Source: Nemopilema nomurai
Lineage: Eukaryota; Cnidaria; Scyphozoa; Rhizostomeae; Rhizostomatidae
Direction: 5' to 3'
Assembly: GCA_003864495.1 (NCBI GenBank)
Contig: ML133381.1
Coordinates: 62,001-126,000, forward strand
Length of the DNA stretch: 64,000 nucleotides
The first letter of the stretch is position 1. The number at the start of each line of letters is the position of its first letter. Position numbers and translations under genes: made by a program. Positions 1-12,900 of this stretch are shown here, in pieces. The notes beneath the pieces are model-generated. The model saw nothing but the letters and a program-made list of their open reading frames with translations, had not been told where the DNA came from and did not search any database.

Positions 1-660
1 TTCTACAAACGAAGAAAAAAAGGTGGCCAAACTGATATTCAAATAACAAAACAAAAATGATGGCATTATTTGATATGGCTTGCTCAATTCTCATCAAATA
101 ATACGGCCATTTGCAATATACAAAAAAACATAGATAGTGTTAAACACATCAACGTCCAGAAGCCAATACTCATGAAACACCAATGATGGCATTATGATAT
201 AGCTTGCTCAATTCTCATCAAATAATAATGCCATTTTCAATATCTTGTTGTGTGCCATTTTGAATATTGAAAAGAAGTTGTAAATTGGAGTTGAAACACT
301 ATTCATAACGAATATAGAGAATGACAACTTTTGATAAAAATTAAATTGTTAACACACTGCCCATAGACTTTGAAGCGAATAATTGTAAGGACTTTTTATT
401 TATTTGTAGAATATTCTATGACTATCTAAATAAAATGCGACCGATTCCATGCATTGAAAATAAGATTGAATGAGGCAAGCAATATTTCGCGATACAAAAG
501 CAACGCAGACTTTGCCATAGGTTGTTTTCTTCCACAGTTTGTGATCTTCAAATTGAAGCACCGCGTTTGTGAGAAACTATAGACAGTCTGCTCTGTTTTA
601 TATTACGTTTGCAAAATAGAACCACTAGGTAGTAAATTCTTAAGGACAAAACTAGTTAAA
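1..660. other. Left-edge non-coding stretch (probable CENPE intron)
   Basis: AT-rich, no exon recognised on either strand. It contains a duplicated hairpin-like repeat, annotated separately. It probably lies in the next intron of the kinesin gene, whose donor is at 693. Confidence 0.5.
58..242. repeat. Duplicated imperfect hairpin
   Basis: A unit of about 60 bp occurs at 58-120 and again at 184-242. In each, the arms (60-74 with 93-110; 186-198 with 217-234) are imperfect inverted repeats of ATGGCATTATTTGAT around a shared loop. The copies are similar but not identical. Confidence 0.7.
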
Positions 661-693
661 ACAGGAATCACTAGGCTTAAGTTGATTACTCAC

Positions 694-948
694 CCTCAAG
701 TTTCTTTATTTTCTCCAACTTTCTCGCATCGTCTTGCTTGAGCTCGTGAAATTCTGCATTGGCAGTGATGATTTTTTCAAGCAGTTCGGATTGCTTTCTT
801 TCCCCAGTAGCAATCGACTCCTCTTTTTCGGCAAGCAGTGCTTTCAAATTAGTTATTTCCTCCAAAGCCACCTTCTCCTTTTCTGAAACAGCTTTGATCG
901 AATCGGTCATTTTAAGCATCTCTTTATTCATAGATCTTCTTCGTCTTT
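694..948 (-). CDS. CENPE: CENPE exon 38 (coiled coil, last seen)
   Basis: Coiled coil from [20 protein letters not shown] to LEKIKKLEG, donor G|GTGAGT. With the acceptor at 949-950 the phase-1 entry gives KRRRRS before MNKEM; the nearby TTTTAG acceptor at 957 would bring in a stop. No further exon was recognised before the left edge. Confidence 0.82.
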
Positions 949-3900
949 CTTCAGTTCTAAAAGTCAACGTACACGTGTAGAAAATCCGGATGCCATCCTT
1001 AGAAACAAGCTCAGAATGGCTTCAAAACACTCAAATCATAGATAATGAGTGATAAAACTCTTATGGGCTAAACAGACCTATATGGCGGAGTGTTGGGGAG
1101 AGAGATATTTTAAAAAGACAGGACCGGTCAAAACAACCGCAGAAAGATAATCCTTTTGGTCATCACTGCTTTCCCTGTCCTATCATGAGCCAATGAATAA
1201 TGGCCTAGACAAAAACCGTTCGCAGACTTGCAAATATTTTTCTCAAAATCTAAGAAAGATGGCAAAAAATCCCAACTGAATGCTGCACAAATAAAATTAA
1301 ACTAAAACACAAGGAACTTCATGAAATTGCAAAACTTTTGCAATGTGAAAATTTTTCTCCCTTCAGCACTATTGCAACCGACAGTAACTAGCCCTTGTCA
1401 AGTGTCAAGCTAAGGAATATTTGGATCTCCCATTAGAAAATGAGCCAGTTTTTACAAAAGCTTTAGCAAAAATGCTCACTTTCTAGTCGCGATATCTCAT
1501 CGTCCTTTTCAGCGCTTGCTGTATTCAGCTGTTGTAGATCTTCCTTCAGCTGTTCAATCTCTCTGCACAGTTCCGCCTGTCTTTCTTCGTGCTCTGCTTG
1601 AGATTCTACAGTTTCTAGATTTCTTTCCTTCAACTGCGAAATCTCCATCGTAGCCTTGCGTTCACGATCAGCAAGCGTTTTTAGTTCAGCTTCAAGTTGG
1701 CCAATCCTGTCACTCGCCTCCTTGAGCATTTCTAGAAAGTAATGTAGGCTGAGTCAGAAAGCGTGGCCTAATAATGTCCCGAAATAGATGACCATTTATA
1801 GTAAGCTCAATGCAGAGCTAGTATTACTCACCAAATACAAACAGACCTGGCAAATTCAAAAAACCAAGTTAGCTAATAAAAAGACGTTTAAAAGCGAACA
1901 TACCCTCCAAGTCAGCTCTTTTCTCATCATTTTTGATGCTCTCTTCATTCAGATGTTCAATGTCATTCTCAAGTTTTTGAATTTCCTGACAACGCTTCGA
2001 ACACTCTTCTTCGCTTTTCAGTCTCGTGTCCTCCGCAGTTCTTGCTTTCTCAGCAAGATCACTGCATTCCTTGTTTGCCGTAAATAGCTTACTTTCTAAA
2101 ATTTCGTTAATATCTGGCAGACAAGAGAAAATAAGACTCAAAACAAGAGGAAAAAAGACCTTTGCAGTGTTTTTAGAGATTAAATGTGAACTAAGATTTT
2201 ATTCATGACATACATCAATAAGTGAATGTTGCGCCATTTTGCGCATTAAGAATTTATCGCAAAATTGAGAATGTTTAGGCTTGAAAGAAAGTTACAGGCT
2301 GCGCTTTGGACCAAAGTTACTGATATGTCATACCTTTAAGCGCAGATATCTCCTCATTTAAGCAAGCAGCCAGCTCTTCACTTTGATTCAAATTTACACC
2401 ATTTGACTCAACTGCTTCAGATCCGTTTTGCAATTCTTTAGTCAACTGATCTTTTAGCTCCACTAAAAGAGACATAAAAATCCATCAAAATTCTTTCACG
2501 CCTTGATGGTCATCCGGGATGTGTAAAAGGTTCTTCAAAGAAGACACCGGGAGACCGTGAAGTTGCAAGGAGGGAAAAAAAATTCTTTGGTGTGGCGTTG
2601 TGAATTCTAGTTGGAATTATGACAGAAATGCATACTTTCTCGTTCGTGATCTTTTTGAAGCTGGTTCAGCTTCGCGAGCAAGGCCATATTTTCCTCCTCG
2701 GCTGTCTGTAAGTCATTGGACAACATCGACAATTGACTGGACATTTTCGAACATTTTTCTTCCATTTTTAAAGCCTTCTCTTCTAATTCGGCGTTGTTTT
2801 CTGCAATGAGATGTATTGGCTCACATCAAAATGACTTTTGCATTGTTTACATACAGGCAGTGAAAAATACTGTTTGAAGAATCTAATTTCCAAACAATTT
2901 AAGCTCATAACTAGAAAATGTAGCCTACTTTCCCGTACGAAGAGTAAAAATTTGAGGATCTTTTCTAAGTGACGTCTTTGAACTAACAATATTCTCCGCA
3001 GCTTTCCAGAATTGAAAGTCTAAATCGATCTAGCCACATCATTTGTCGTGACGCAAAAAGAGGAAGGGCAAGAGATACCTGTCGAAACACTTGACATTTT
3101 ATCCTTGAGCGTCGCTAGCTGTTCTTCTTTTTCTCGGAGCTGCACCCTCAGATCCTCGACCAGTGCTTGAAGTTCATTTACAAGACACTCGCTTTTTCCA
3201 TCTATCAGAGAAAAAAGGCGACATTACGATGTGATGTCGGTCCATTAACTCTCACGCAAATTGTTCATGGATTACATTTTAGAAACATTATGTCTTGTCG
3301 ATGAAACTTCGTCATCACAAACTAATGAAAAAAAACAAGACTGTCGTAGTTCCAAATCCAATGCTAAAAGATAGACTTCCATCTTTTGAGAAGAAAAACG
3401 TCTAGCTCTGGTTCTTTCGTCTTAATTCTGGCACGTCTAGTTATTCGAAGCAAAATTATTCTAACGAAATAAGTTTTCTTAGGCAAAGATTCTCACCGTC
3501 TGCCCCATCACTTTGCGTCAAACTGTTTATCTTTTCGAGTAATGCCACATTCTCATCTTCTGCTGACTGCAAATCATTTGACAACAAGCACAACTGTTGA
3601 GACATTGCTGAGCACTTCGTTTCCAGTGTCACGACCTTTCCCTCTAATTCTGAATTGCTTTGTTTCATTTCTAATGCTGTACTTTTCAGCTCACAGTTTT
3701 CTTGTTGAATTTCATTGGAGCCTGCAACGCAGTGTTACCATGAAAAATAACTCTATCTATGCACCAGATCACGGCTCAGTTAAGCACTAAATGAAGCCAG
3801 ACTAAGCAGGCTGGACGTAAAAGTTGTGCAGAAATTCTTTGCATACAAAACTGTGGAGGAACAAGCATTAGCCTAGCAAAGTTAAAACACTCGGTATCAA

Positions 3901-6900
3901 TTATAAATATGTTTCTTACTCACCAATGAAATTCAGAGGCAAATGTGAATAAAACTTGCATAAATGCATTGGACGATAAATAATCAATTCCGTACTTGAT
4001 ATAGACACTTCAGAGTTGGATAGTTTTTCCTGTAAGTCGTTGTTTTCTTTTTCCAGCGATTGAGTCCTCGCCACAAGCTCTTCTTTGTTTTCCTCTAGCT
4101 CCATTATCTTCATGGTCATCTGTTCGAAGTGCTCTTCGGTCGACTCATTGTGAACGTCACCTGAAATTTAGGCATTCGCTTACTAAAATACAGCTACTGG
4201 TTTCCCATGCAAACGTCAAAGAGGGAATGAGGTAGGGCGAGATACTCGAAATCAATTGCCAAAACTTGCCGGCGCAATAGTTATCATCACCAGTAATAAT
4301 GAATTAAAAATGACTTGAAACTAAAATTGTTCATACCACGAGTCTGGCTTTTCAACTGCTCCAACTCCACCTTCAGCAATGACAACTCCTCAACAACAAC
4401 TTCCTTCTCTTTGACAGCAACTTCATAATCCAGCAGTCTCTGCTGTAAATCTTCATTCAATTTCTCTAGTTTGGTAAATTTACATTTCGATTCTTCCAGT
4501 TCATTTTTCAAAATCACAGATACCTTGTTCTCGTCCTTAGAGATCGAAACACAACTTTGGAGTTCGGCATTCTCCTTCTCTAGCCCAGTCACTTTTGACT
4601 TCAACTTTTCTATTTCAGAATCATTTTTACTTTCTATTTCAGATACTTCGGGAATTTCGATTTTGATTTGAATACCTTCTTCAAGTTGTTTGTTGATTTG
4701 CTCTAATTCTGCAACTCTGCATTTCAATAAACCGATTTCTTCTTCATTGGCTGTTTCTTTAACTGCCTCTAGAGCTTCTTGTTTCTCAAGAATTTCCATT
4801 CGAAGCTCTTCATTCGTCTTCTCCAGTTCTACGATCTTCATTTGCAAAGTATCCATCTCTTCTCTTCCAGCAGCATCTTCACTTTCTTTATCGGCAGCTT
4901 TTTTACTTTCACATTCCAATTTACCCATCAACTCTTCGTTCGCATTCCCTAATCTTTCAATTTCTGCCTTCAACTCATCAATCTCTTTATGCAGAAAAGC
5001 AAAGTCGTGCTTCTCTTCTTCTTTGGTGCTAACTGCAACCGTTTCATGTACACTACTTCGGAGCTCTTCATTCACCCTTCCCAATTCTTCCAAATCAAGC
5101 TTCAACTTCTTAATTTCATTCTGCAATGCCGTTTCCTTCTCTTCAGTAATAACTACTTGGTTGCTCTCTTTTATCTTCACTTCAAGCTGGTTATTCACGT
5201 CCAGAAGCCTTTCAATTTCTAGCTCTAACTCTTCCGCTTTTTCACCATCACCTTGCTCAGCCAAAAGTTCTTCTTTCTTAACACTTAAGGTTTTTGTTTA
5301 CCTCTTCGAGTTGATCAAACTCTAGAGCTAGCTTGTCAAACGTTTCGCTTGAGACTACATTTTGGGCATCACTTTGAAGCTTCTGGTTGATTTCATCTAA
5401 CTCAAGTACCTTTAATTTCAAAGCTTCAATCTCCTTTTCAGTAATTCCATCTAAACTGTTTTCATTTGAAAAGGTCTCTGTTAAACCAGAACTCCCGTTT
5501 TCAAGAACTTGACCATAACCATTTGCTGTATTACTACTTTCTGTGGCTTCGCAATCAGATGCATTCTGTTTTTCCAGAGATTTTTCATCGGCAGCTTTTG
5601 CAAGTTCTTCATTAATTTTTACCAACTCCTCAATTCTCGTCTTCATTTCCTCAACCTCGTTCTCGTGCATCTCAGTTGTGCGAGTCACTAAAAAAACAAA
5701 ATCAGTAATGTCCATGTAATCATATCTCACTGAATCACTCTCTTAAAAATGCGCCCTTTTCTTCAAAGTTCACCTTTTTCACATTACACCCATTGAACAA
5801 GATTAACAGCCTGGATGGATATAGCAATCAATCAGAGGACATGGAAACTTTTCGTGAAAACTTACATTTTGCAGAAAAACATCAAACTTGAATTAGGTAC
5901 GAAAGGTCTTCTGAGAATGATTCAGCTTATGAATGTATGAAAATGAATGTATGAAAATGAATGTATGAAAATGAATGTATGAAAATGAATGTATGAAAAT
6001 GAAGCCTAAAGGGAGACTTAAAAATCCTTAAATTCCATGGCTCCATCGCATTGTACAACGTGACAAATCACACAGGTAGTTTTAATATAAATTAAGAATG
6101 CAAGATAAACATCCTGATGAAATAATGAAGAGAAATCTGGCACAATGAGGGCTTGTAAAACTTACTGGTCAATTCCTTGATGATTTTATCCTTTGCAGCA
6201 AGCTCTTGAATAAAATTGATTTTTTCCTCGTCATTTTCACTTCCATTGGTGGCTTCGGCTTGCAGCTCTTCGATTGTTTGTTCCAATTCACGAACTTTCA
6301 AGAGCATTTCCTCGCTCATCTGGTATTCTTTATCAATCGAGTTGTCGCCATTATTGACTGAAAAATGGAAGTTTATGATTAATGATTTCGAAAAATGTTG
6401 GCATCAATATCTTACATCAACATGACTTGCAATCAATATTTTCAAAAAAAACTATTTTTAAAAACCTGTACGGAGGGAGGGTCTTGGAGCAAAATCTAGC
6501 CAACGTATTGAGATACAGGACATACTTCAGACAAGTTAACATTGAACTTTGGTAAGTTAACATATGTGTGGCAAATGACAACGTGTCATCAATGTATCGA
6601 AAGACATTTCTATGACTTAATTACAATCCTAAGCAAACAAAGTGATTCCTAAGCAAAGTGAATGCTATTACAAATTGAGTTTTTAGGCTTTAGCAGTGGA
6701 GATGTAAGCGAAAAATGGCTCAACAAGCAGCTCGACAGTTTTCTTTCTCAAAGAAAAGAGTCAGAATTGATTATAAACAAGCATGAACTTACCTTCTTCT
6801 AGTTTGCTCCTTTCATTTAGGCAACTTATTTCAGCTTGAAAACTCAAGTTATCTTTCGCCAGCATTTCGAGGTGTGACTCTTGTTGCTTGTTCTTGCTCT

Positions 6901-9900
6901 TCAGCGATTCGTTCTCAAGTTGCAATTCTTCAATCTTAAAATGAAGTTCCTCGACAGCCGCAGCACGCTCCATGAATGCTGCCTCTAAGTCTGCAATTAA
7001 TCAACAGCAAATGCACGTCATGGCACATGAAAAACCCACCCTTGGCGTGTACCTCTACTTGAGCGATTTTATACCACTGATCGAATCTTGCAATGAACCG
7101 AAAATACAATCTGATATGCGTGAATGTGTTTTAGTACCTGTACCAGTCATCAAGGTGAATATAACATTGGCACAAATCACAATGTAAAAGACTTAAGAGC
7201 TGAGGTAGATCGCTTGCATTAGTATAAAAACCTACCACTATCTCGAAATAATTTCCAGTAGGAGATAGTTGCACAAACGTGTATAAAAACTATTTTGGTA
7301 GAAACGTGATTCCATATTTGGTCCCTAAAAAATTCACGTGTGCAGGGCAGTAGGCAAAAAAGGAAAACAAAAACCAAAAAATTTTGGAAATTGGTGATCA
7401 GCGCTGATTGAGTCAATTTTTGAATGAAACCATAGTTGTTGGTTCCATGACCGGCCATTACTGACCCAGAGGTCACAAATAAGCGAGATTAATGGAGGCT
7501 ATTGGGCCACCATAAAATCAACTGAAGATGACACAAACCATTCAATTTGGCGGTGTCGTTGAGCATGCTTTCTTCGTGCTTCACAAACGAATCGGCCCCT
7601 GATGCATATTGGGAGGCCTTTTCCACTTCAAGTTCTTCGATCTTCAAAAGAAGTTCAGCTCTTGTTCCTGCGGGTTCAAAACATACAAATATAAACCAGG
7701 ATATTATAAGAAGTTCAAGATCAAATAGCCAGGGCGAAATAAACTTTTCGGAGGTTTCACAGTCTGGACTACAAACACCAGAGCCTCAAATTTCTTTTAC
7801 ATGCTCATTACATCATGAAATTTATCATCCAGTGAATCGAGCCAGACGTACCTTCGAGGTCTTCAACATGCAGTTTGATGGCTGCAAGCTCCTCGATGAG
7901 CTTTGCGGCTTCTGGTTGAGCATCGCTTTCTCCCTTGCCATTGGACATTTTAGACTCCTCTAGCTCCTTCAACCTCCACATGAGATCTTCATTTTGTACT
8001 AGAACAGACAGGTGATCAGTTAGAATCCGGGGGTGTGCAAAATCTAGATTCAATTCATACCAACTCTGGATTCATCAAGTAGCAACTGAGAAACGCCATG
8101 ATTAGGCCCACCTTTCAGCCTTTGAAGTTTGCTCTCAGTGTGAACAAACCCATCCCTCTCTTCTTGAAACATTGACTCCAACTTCTTGAATTCCTCATTC
8201 TTCTCATCAAGGCTTTTTTCCACCTCCTCCTTTGACTATCAAAAAAGAAAACAAAAACATTAACTCTACCTTTAAAATTCCACGCTCATTAAAATTAACA
8301 ACAGCTTCCCAGAACGTGGACAAAAGGACAAAAAGACAAAAAAGTTAACCTTGCGCAGCTCCTGACATTCTGTTGTGAGACTGTCAACATCGGCAGTTAG
8401 TGACGTAATCTTCTCCTCCGCGTGGCTTTTCGCGTCGTCGTTATACTCTAAACTGGAAATCTCATCTTCAAGCTCCTTAATAGCGCACTCCTTTTCACGC
8501 AGCCTGCCCTGCGCCTGCCGCAACTGGGTCTCAAGCTCTTCTGTTTGGCAGTCCTTTTCGAGAATAATGAAGTTAGCCAAACTCAGTTCCTCTTTTAATT
8601 CAGTCTTGCTTGGTGACGTCTCGCCTTCCTACCGCAGATGAGAAACTCAAGTCATCAACAAGGACTACATCTGAAAAAGCGTAAGCCAGATTTCAAAGAG
8701 GACTGCTTGTAGGCTTCGCACAACCAAGAGGCTCTCTTTTCAAAACCGCAAGTCATCACATAAGCGGGAATTCTAAAACTACCAGCCTCCTACTTAGTAT
8801 TCCCATTAACACTTTCAATCAAACATACTAGTGCAAGACAGAACGTAATGTTACCTTTGTCGCCTTTGGTGTCAAGAGTCCTAGGACAGCAGCCTCGTTG
8901 TGGTCCAACAATTGCCTTGGAAAACAAAACTCCATTACAAAGACTACCTTGCTTGTTGCTTCCACAATCAACAAGACAACAAAACAAACTGACATAAACG
9001 GAATTGATTTCATTCACATTTTTGCATAAAAAGAAATCTTAAAGATGAATAAATTGATTTTTTTTCAATGTATCGCAAGCACATACATCTTTTTCGAAGG
9101 CTGCGCTTCTCCACTCGGGTGCTCCAGTTTTCGTCGAGTCCCAATAATCGATCTCGGTGATTTTTGCAATTCTTCTTTCGCGTCTTCTGGTAAGGTAAAC
9201 AGAGAAATTAACCGTGGCGTTATAATGAAAAGCTGCAGGTAGGTACAGCCCACAAAACTAAGCAACTGGAACCTATTTCATGACAAAAGACGCGCACTTG
9301 AAATCTGGCTAAGATACACGAATGCAAGGAAGGTATAAAACACTCCAATTAACCAATGAAACCCAATACGTCATCATACGGGTAGATATACTATCTTCAA
9401 ATGAAGTCAGGTTTTGCAGGTCGAGGCACGTATAAACTGCATGACGCAATGGGTCAATCTCTAAGGATGGGTGCACTATGGTACTGTAGCACACTGAAAT
9501 ACCTGTGACTTCTGATGGATGATTGGCATTGTACTCCTCCAAGCGTAGCTGCAGTAGAGAGATGATCTCGCATTGCTCTTCCTTCTCGGCTGAAAGGATC
9601 AAAAACCCATCAGTCAAAATCATCAGCCACAAAAACCATCTCAAATTTCTATGGCACTTAAAATAATTTTTGGTTTTTTCATAGGACTAGAAGTTTTAGA
9701 AATTGACTTTAGTACGGGTACAGTCAATAACTAAGTAGTACAGTCTATAATTGTCATCACCTGTTAATTTTTGAAGTTTTTCCATCAATGTATCCTCGTC
9801 GACATTATGTCCAGATGGTTCTTTGGTATCTCCTTCTTCTTCGCGTGTTGGCTGTGATCAAACAAACAAAAACAACGTGCACTGGTGAAAAATGCTTTGA

Positions 9901-12900
9901 CTACCATCGTCCTTTCAATATTAGCCTTGGAGTTCTAACAAATAACAGATTCTCGGCAGTCTGAAAGGAAACTAGTAAAAAACGAGGCTTACCTCTGTCT
10001 GACAAGCTTGGTTCACCTTTAAAGTGAGGTTTGTCCCTACTTGATATGACCTATAACATTTTAAACGAATGCTATTAAATATGGCTGTAGTTTCTAATTC
10101 AGAAAGAGCAAAGAGGTGGAGGGGCAATGTTTCCTACTTTTGAATAGTATCAAAAACCTTAGCCTTAGTATCAAAAACTTAGGTAAATGTTTAATAGAAG
10201 AAACATCTTGAATAGCAAATCTCCTGAATCTTCTTTTCCTGAAAGTCGGACAGCCATCAAACCAGATTGCTTGATGCATTGCAAGGTAAAGATTTTCAAA
10301 TAGATTTGTAAAAACATAATGTGGAGGGCGCCTGTCTATGATGGAGTTTCCTGGGAAATTCTTCTAGTTCCAGCCCCTCTAATTCTCACCTTGCGAGCCT
10401 CGCAAAAAGGAAAAAGCATAAAACCTGGAAAAATTGCTGTTAGTTAGACGAAATCAGGCTGATGTGACCATTGTCTATTATTGACTTCATCAAGACCCAA
10501 AAAAACACTCATGTTTACCTTCTGTATTGAGCTTTCTGTCTTAAGCTGCCATCTTTAGAGCTCCTTCTCTTCAGTTGCTCCAGAGACTTCCTCTCTTCTT
10601 TTTCGAGTTCCATAATAAAACCTACAAGGGGCGGATAACATAATGCTCGCAAATTGCATTGATTCAAACAGCTTGACGCTTGGCAAACGCGTGGCCTGTC
10701 TACCGATGAAATAAAAGTGCAAGCAAATGACCTTCGCTAGACGGTAACAGCAATCAGAAGACCTTAATGAACGTCATCAATTGCCTTAGGCCTTCATGAG
10801 GACTTAAACAAGCCGTTTTAAATCAATGATTTGTGACAAGGCGTCAGGTTAAATTCCACTTTTCTCACTTTCCAAGGGTAGGACTAGCGTAGTGGGAGAT
10901 AGAACAACTATTTTCTCCCCTTCTTACTCGATTATGAATGTATTCGGAAACAAGGTCATACAGAAGTTTCGACCGACTATGAAATGAAGGCTTTATACAT
11001 GCAAGGCAGGGCTACTTGAAAGCGTATACGACGTATATGGCGCATAGTCGTTACCAGCTGTATTTTCACTGAAGGATATTCCTTCCTCTTCGGTTTCATC
11101 TTCGCTGCTTATGCTCAAAAGCAGGGATGGCCGGTCGATGGACGCCCTTGCCAGGCTGCGCTTCAGTTTGCCCGGACACCATGTCTCCCTCCTTGCGCCT
11201 TTCAGCAGCTTCTAAAACAAAAGCAAATGGCAGTGTCTTAATCTCCATACAGTAGTTACAAAGAATGCAACCTGCTTTTGCAAGGATGTGCCAAGATTAC
11301 AACAGGATGATGATGGATGTTACATGGAAGATGGGTACAGGGTGTGTTGAAGATGAGGAGATAAGTCTTCGAAGGTAACGCAATGACATTACCGTCAACA
11401 TCTATCATGTACAATAGCATCGTCAAAAATGTTAATGATGGCTCTAAATTCTCTCTTTAGATTCGGAGACTCGAAATACAAAATGAAATGGAAAATACGA
11501 AACCTTTCTCTTATTAAAAGTTTCCTCTGTGGCTGAAATAATCATTTTCTGGAGACTGTTTATTTTCGATTGTTGCTCTCTCTAAGATTCAAGAAAAAGA
11601 ACCAGGAATTAGATATAAGATTGTAAGGTCTATTCAACAATCCAATTTAACACGTATTGAAACACTTGTATACTGTCCTGTAAAAAAAGGTTTAAAGTTG
11701 TTAGCGAAGAATTATTGGAGAAGAGCCTTCCCTTTTAATTCAGCTTTATATTTCAAACTCACAAGAGAATAAGATTGAAGTTCAAAAGATAATTAGGGGT
11801 TGAGCTTCGCAGGCCGTGTGCAAATTTCTCTCAACTTTAAAAGCTGGCTACTCTGCATCATGATAAATTACCAACATCTGATCGAAAGTTTGCATCGGCA
11901 GCAAAACGTACCCTCATCTTTTCATTTTCTTCCAACAGTTGTTCCATCTGCAAAATGAAAAAGCAGTGATCAAGTAAGACCAGACTTGTAAGGAATGTGG
12001 CCAAAGAGGTTGGTGACGTCATGTTTCCACTACGTCATGCATTTACCACTTCATGCCATATTTATTTAGTAAATATTACCATCCTTCCCTATCTCCTGCG
12101 CAGCAAATTATTGACACGTGTTTTAGGAAATAATTAAATTTTCTCAGTATCTTATTAAATTTAATAATCAAATTTGTTAAAATTTCAAATACCTTCTCAT
12201 TCTCTGTTTTTAGGGTCTTCAAGTTGGTTAAATCTTGTATCTGGGAAAGAATATAAAGTCCTTACACTAAGAAAAAAATAAAGTAAAATGAAGTTTCGAA
12301 TTAAGCATGTTTTAAAATAAGGAAATTCTCTATTTTACAACTAAAATACAAACACGGAGCAAAGGAGAAAACACGTTTGGCAGCACAAATATGACGAAAT
12401 GTAGTTACCTCGTCAATTTGCTTCTTGAGCATATTAATTCTTTGCGATATTTCTTTATCATTGTGTCTCCATCCAGAACCTGCAAACAAAATTGTAATCT
12501 GATTCTATGATAATCCACTTTTTATAGCGAAAAACGTTGCCAGGAATATTAGAAGAATTATCAAAGGGAGCGTATATGATTGTCTCTTTCTCGCTGACAA
12601 AACAATGCGGATGGGTGAGTGGTTGATGGTGGTTCAAGAAAAACACGGTGCAGTTGTTCTGCGTTCAAAGTCGTCGTACCCTGCCGCGACACTAGAATGT
12701 TGCTATTGATGATATGCGTTTATCAATGATGCCAATTCAAAACGTTTAAGGGGTGACTTTCTGGCGATTGCCTTTGCATGAATATGTTGAGAGCGGGGGG
12801 GGGGGAGAAGGAAAAGAGCACGGCAAGAAGGAAGATGGGAAAGAAGTCAGAAAAAGGGAGTGAGGAAGGGAGGAAAACAGAGAGGGTAATAGGGATTTTA

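Noticed and set aside
4690..5325. 211-codon plus-strand Ser-rich frame
   Set aside because: Antisense shadow of CENP-E exon 30. Reverse-strand reading of Glu/Lys-rich coiled coil gives Ser/Phe/Leu-rich frames.
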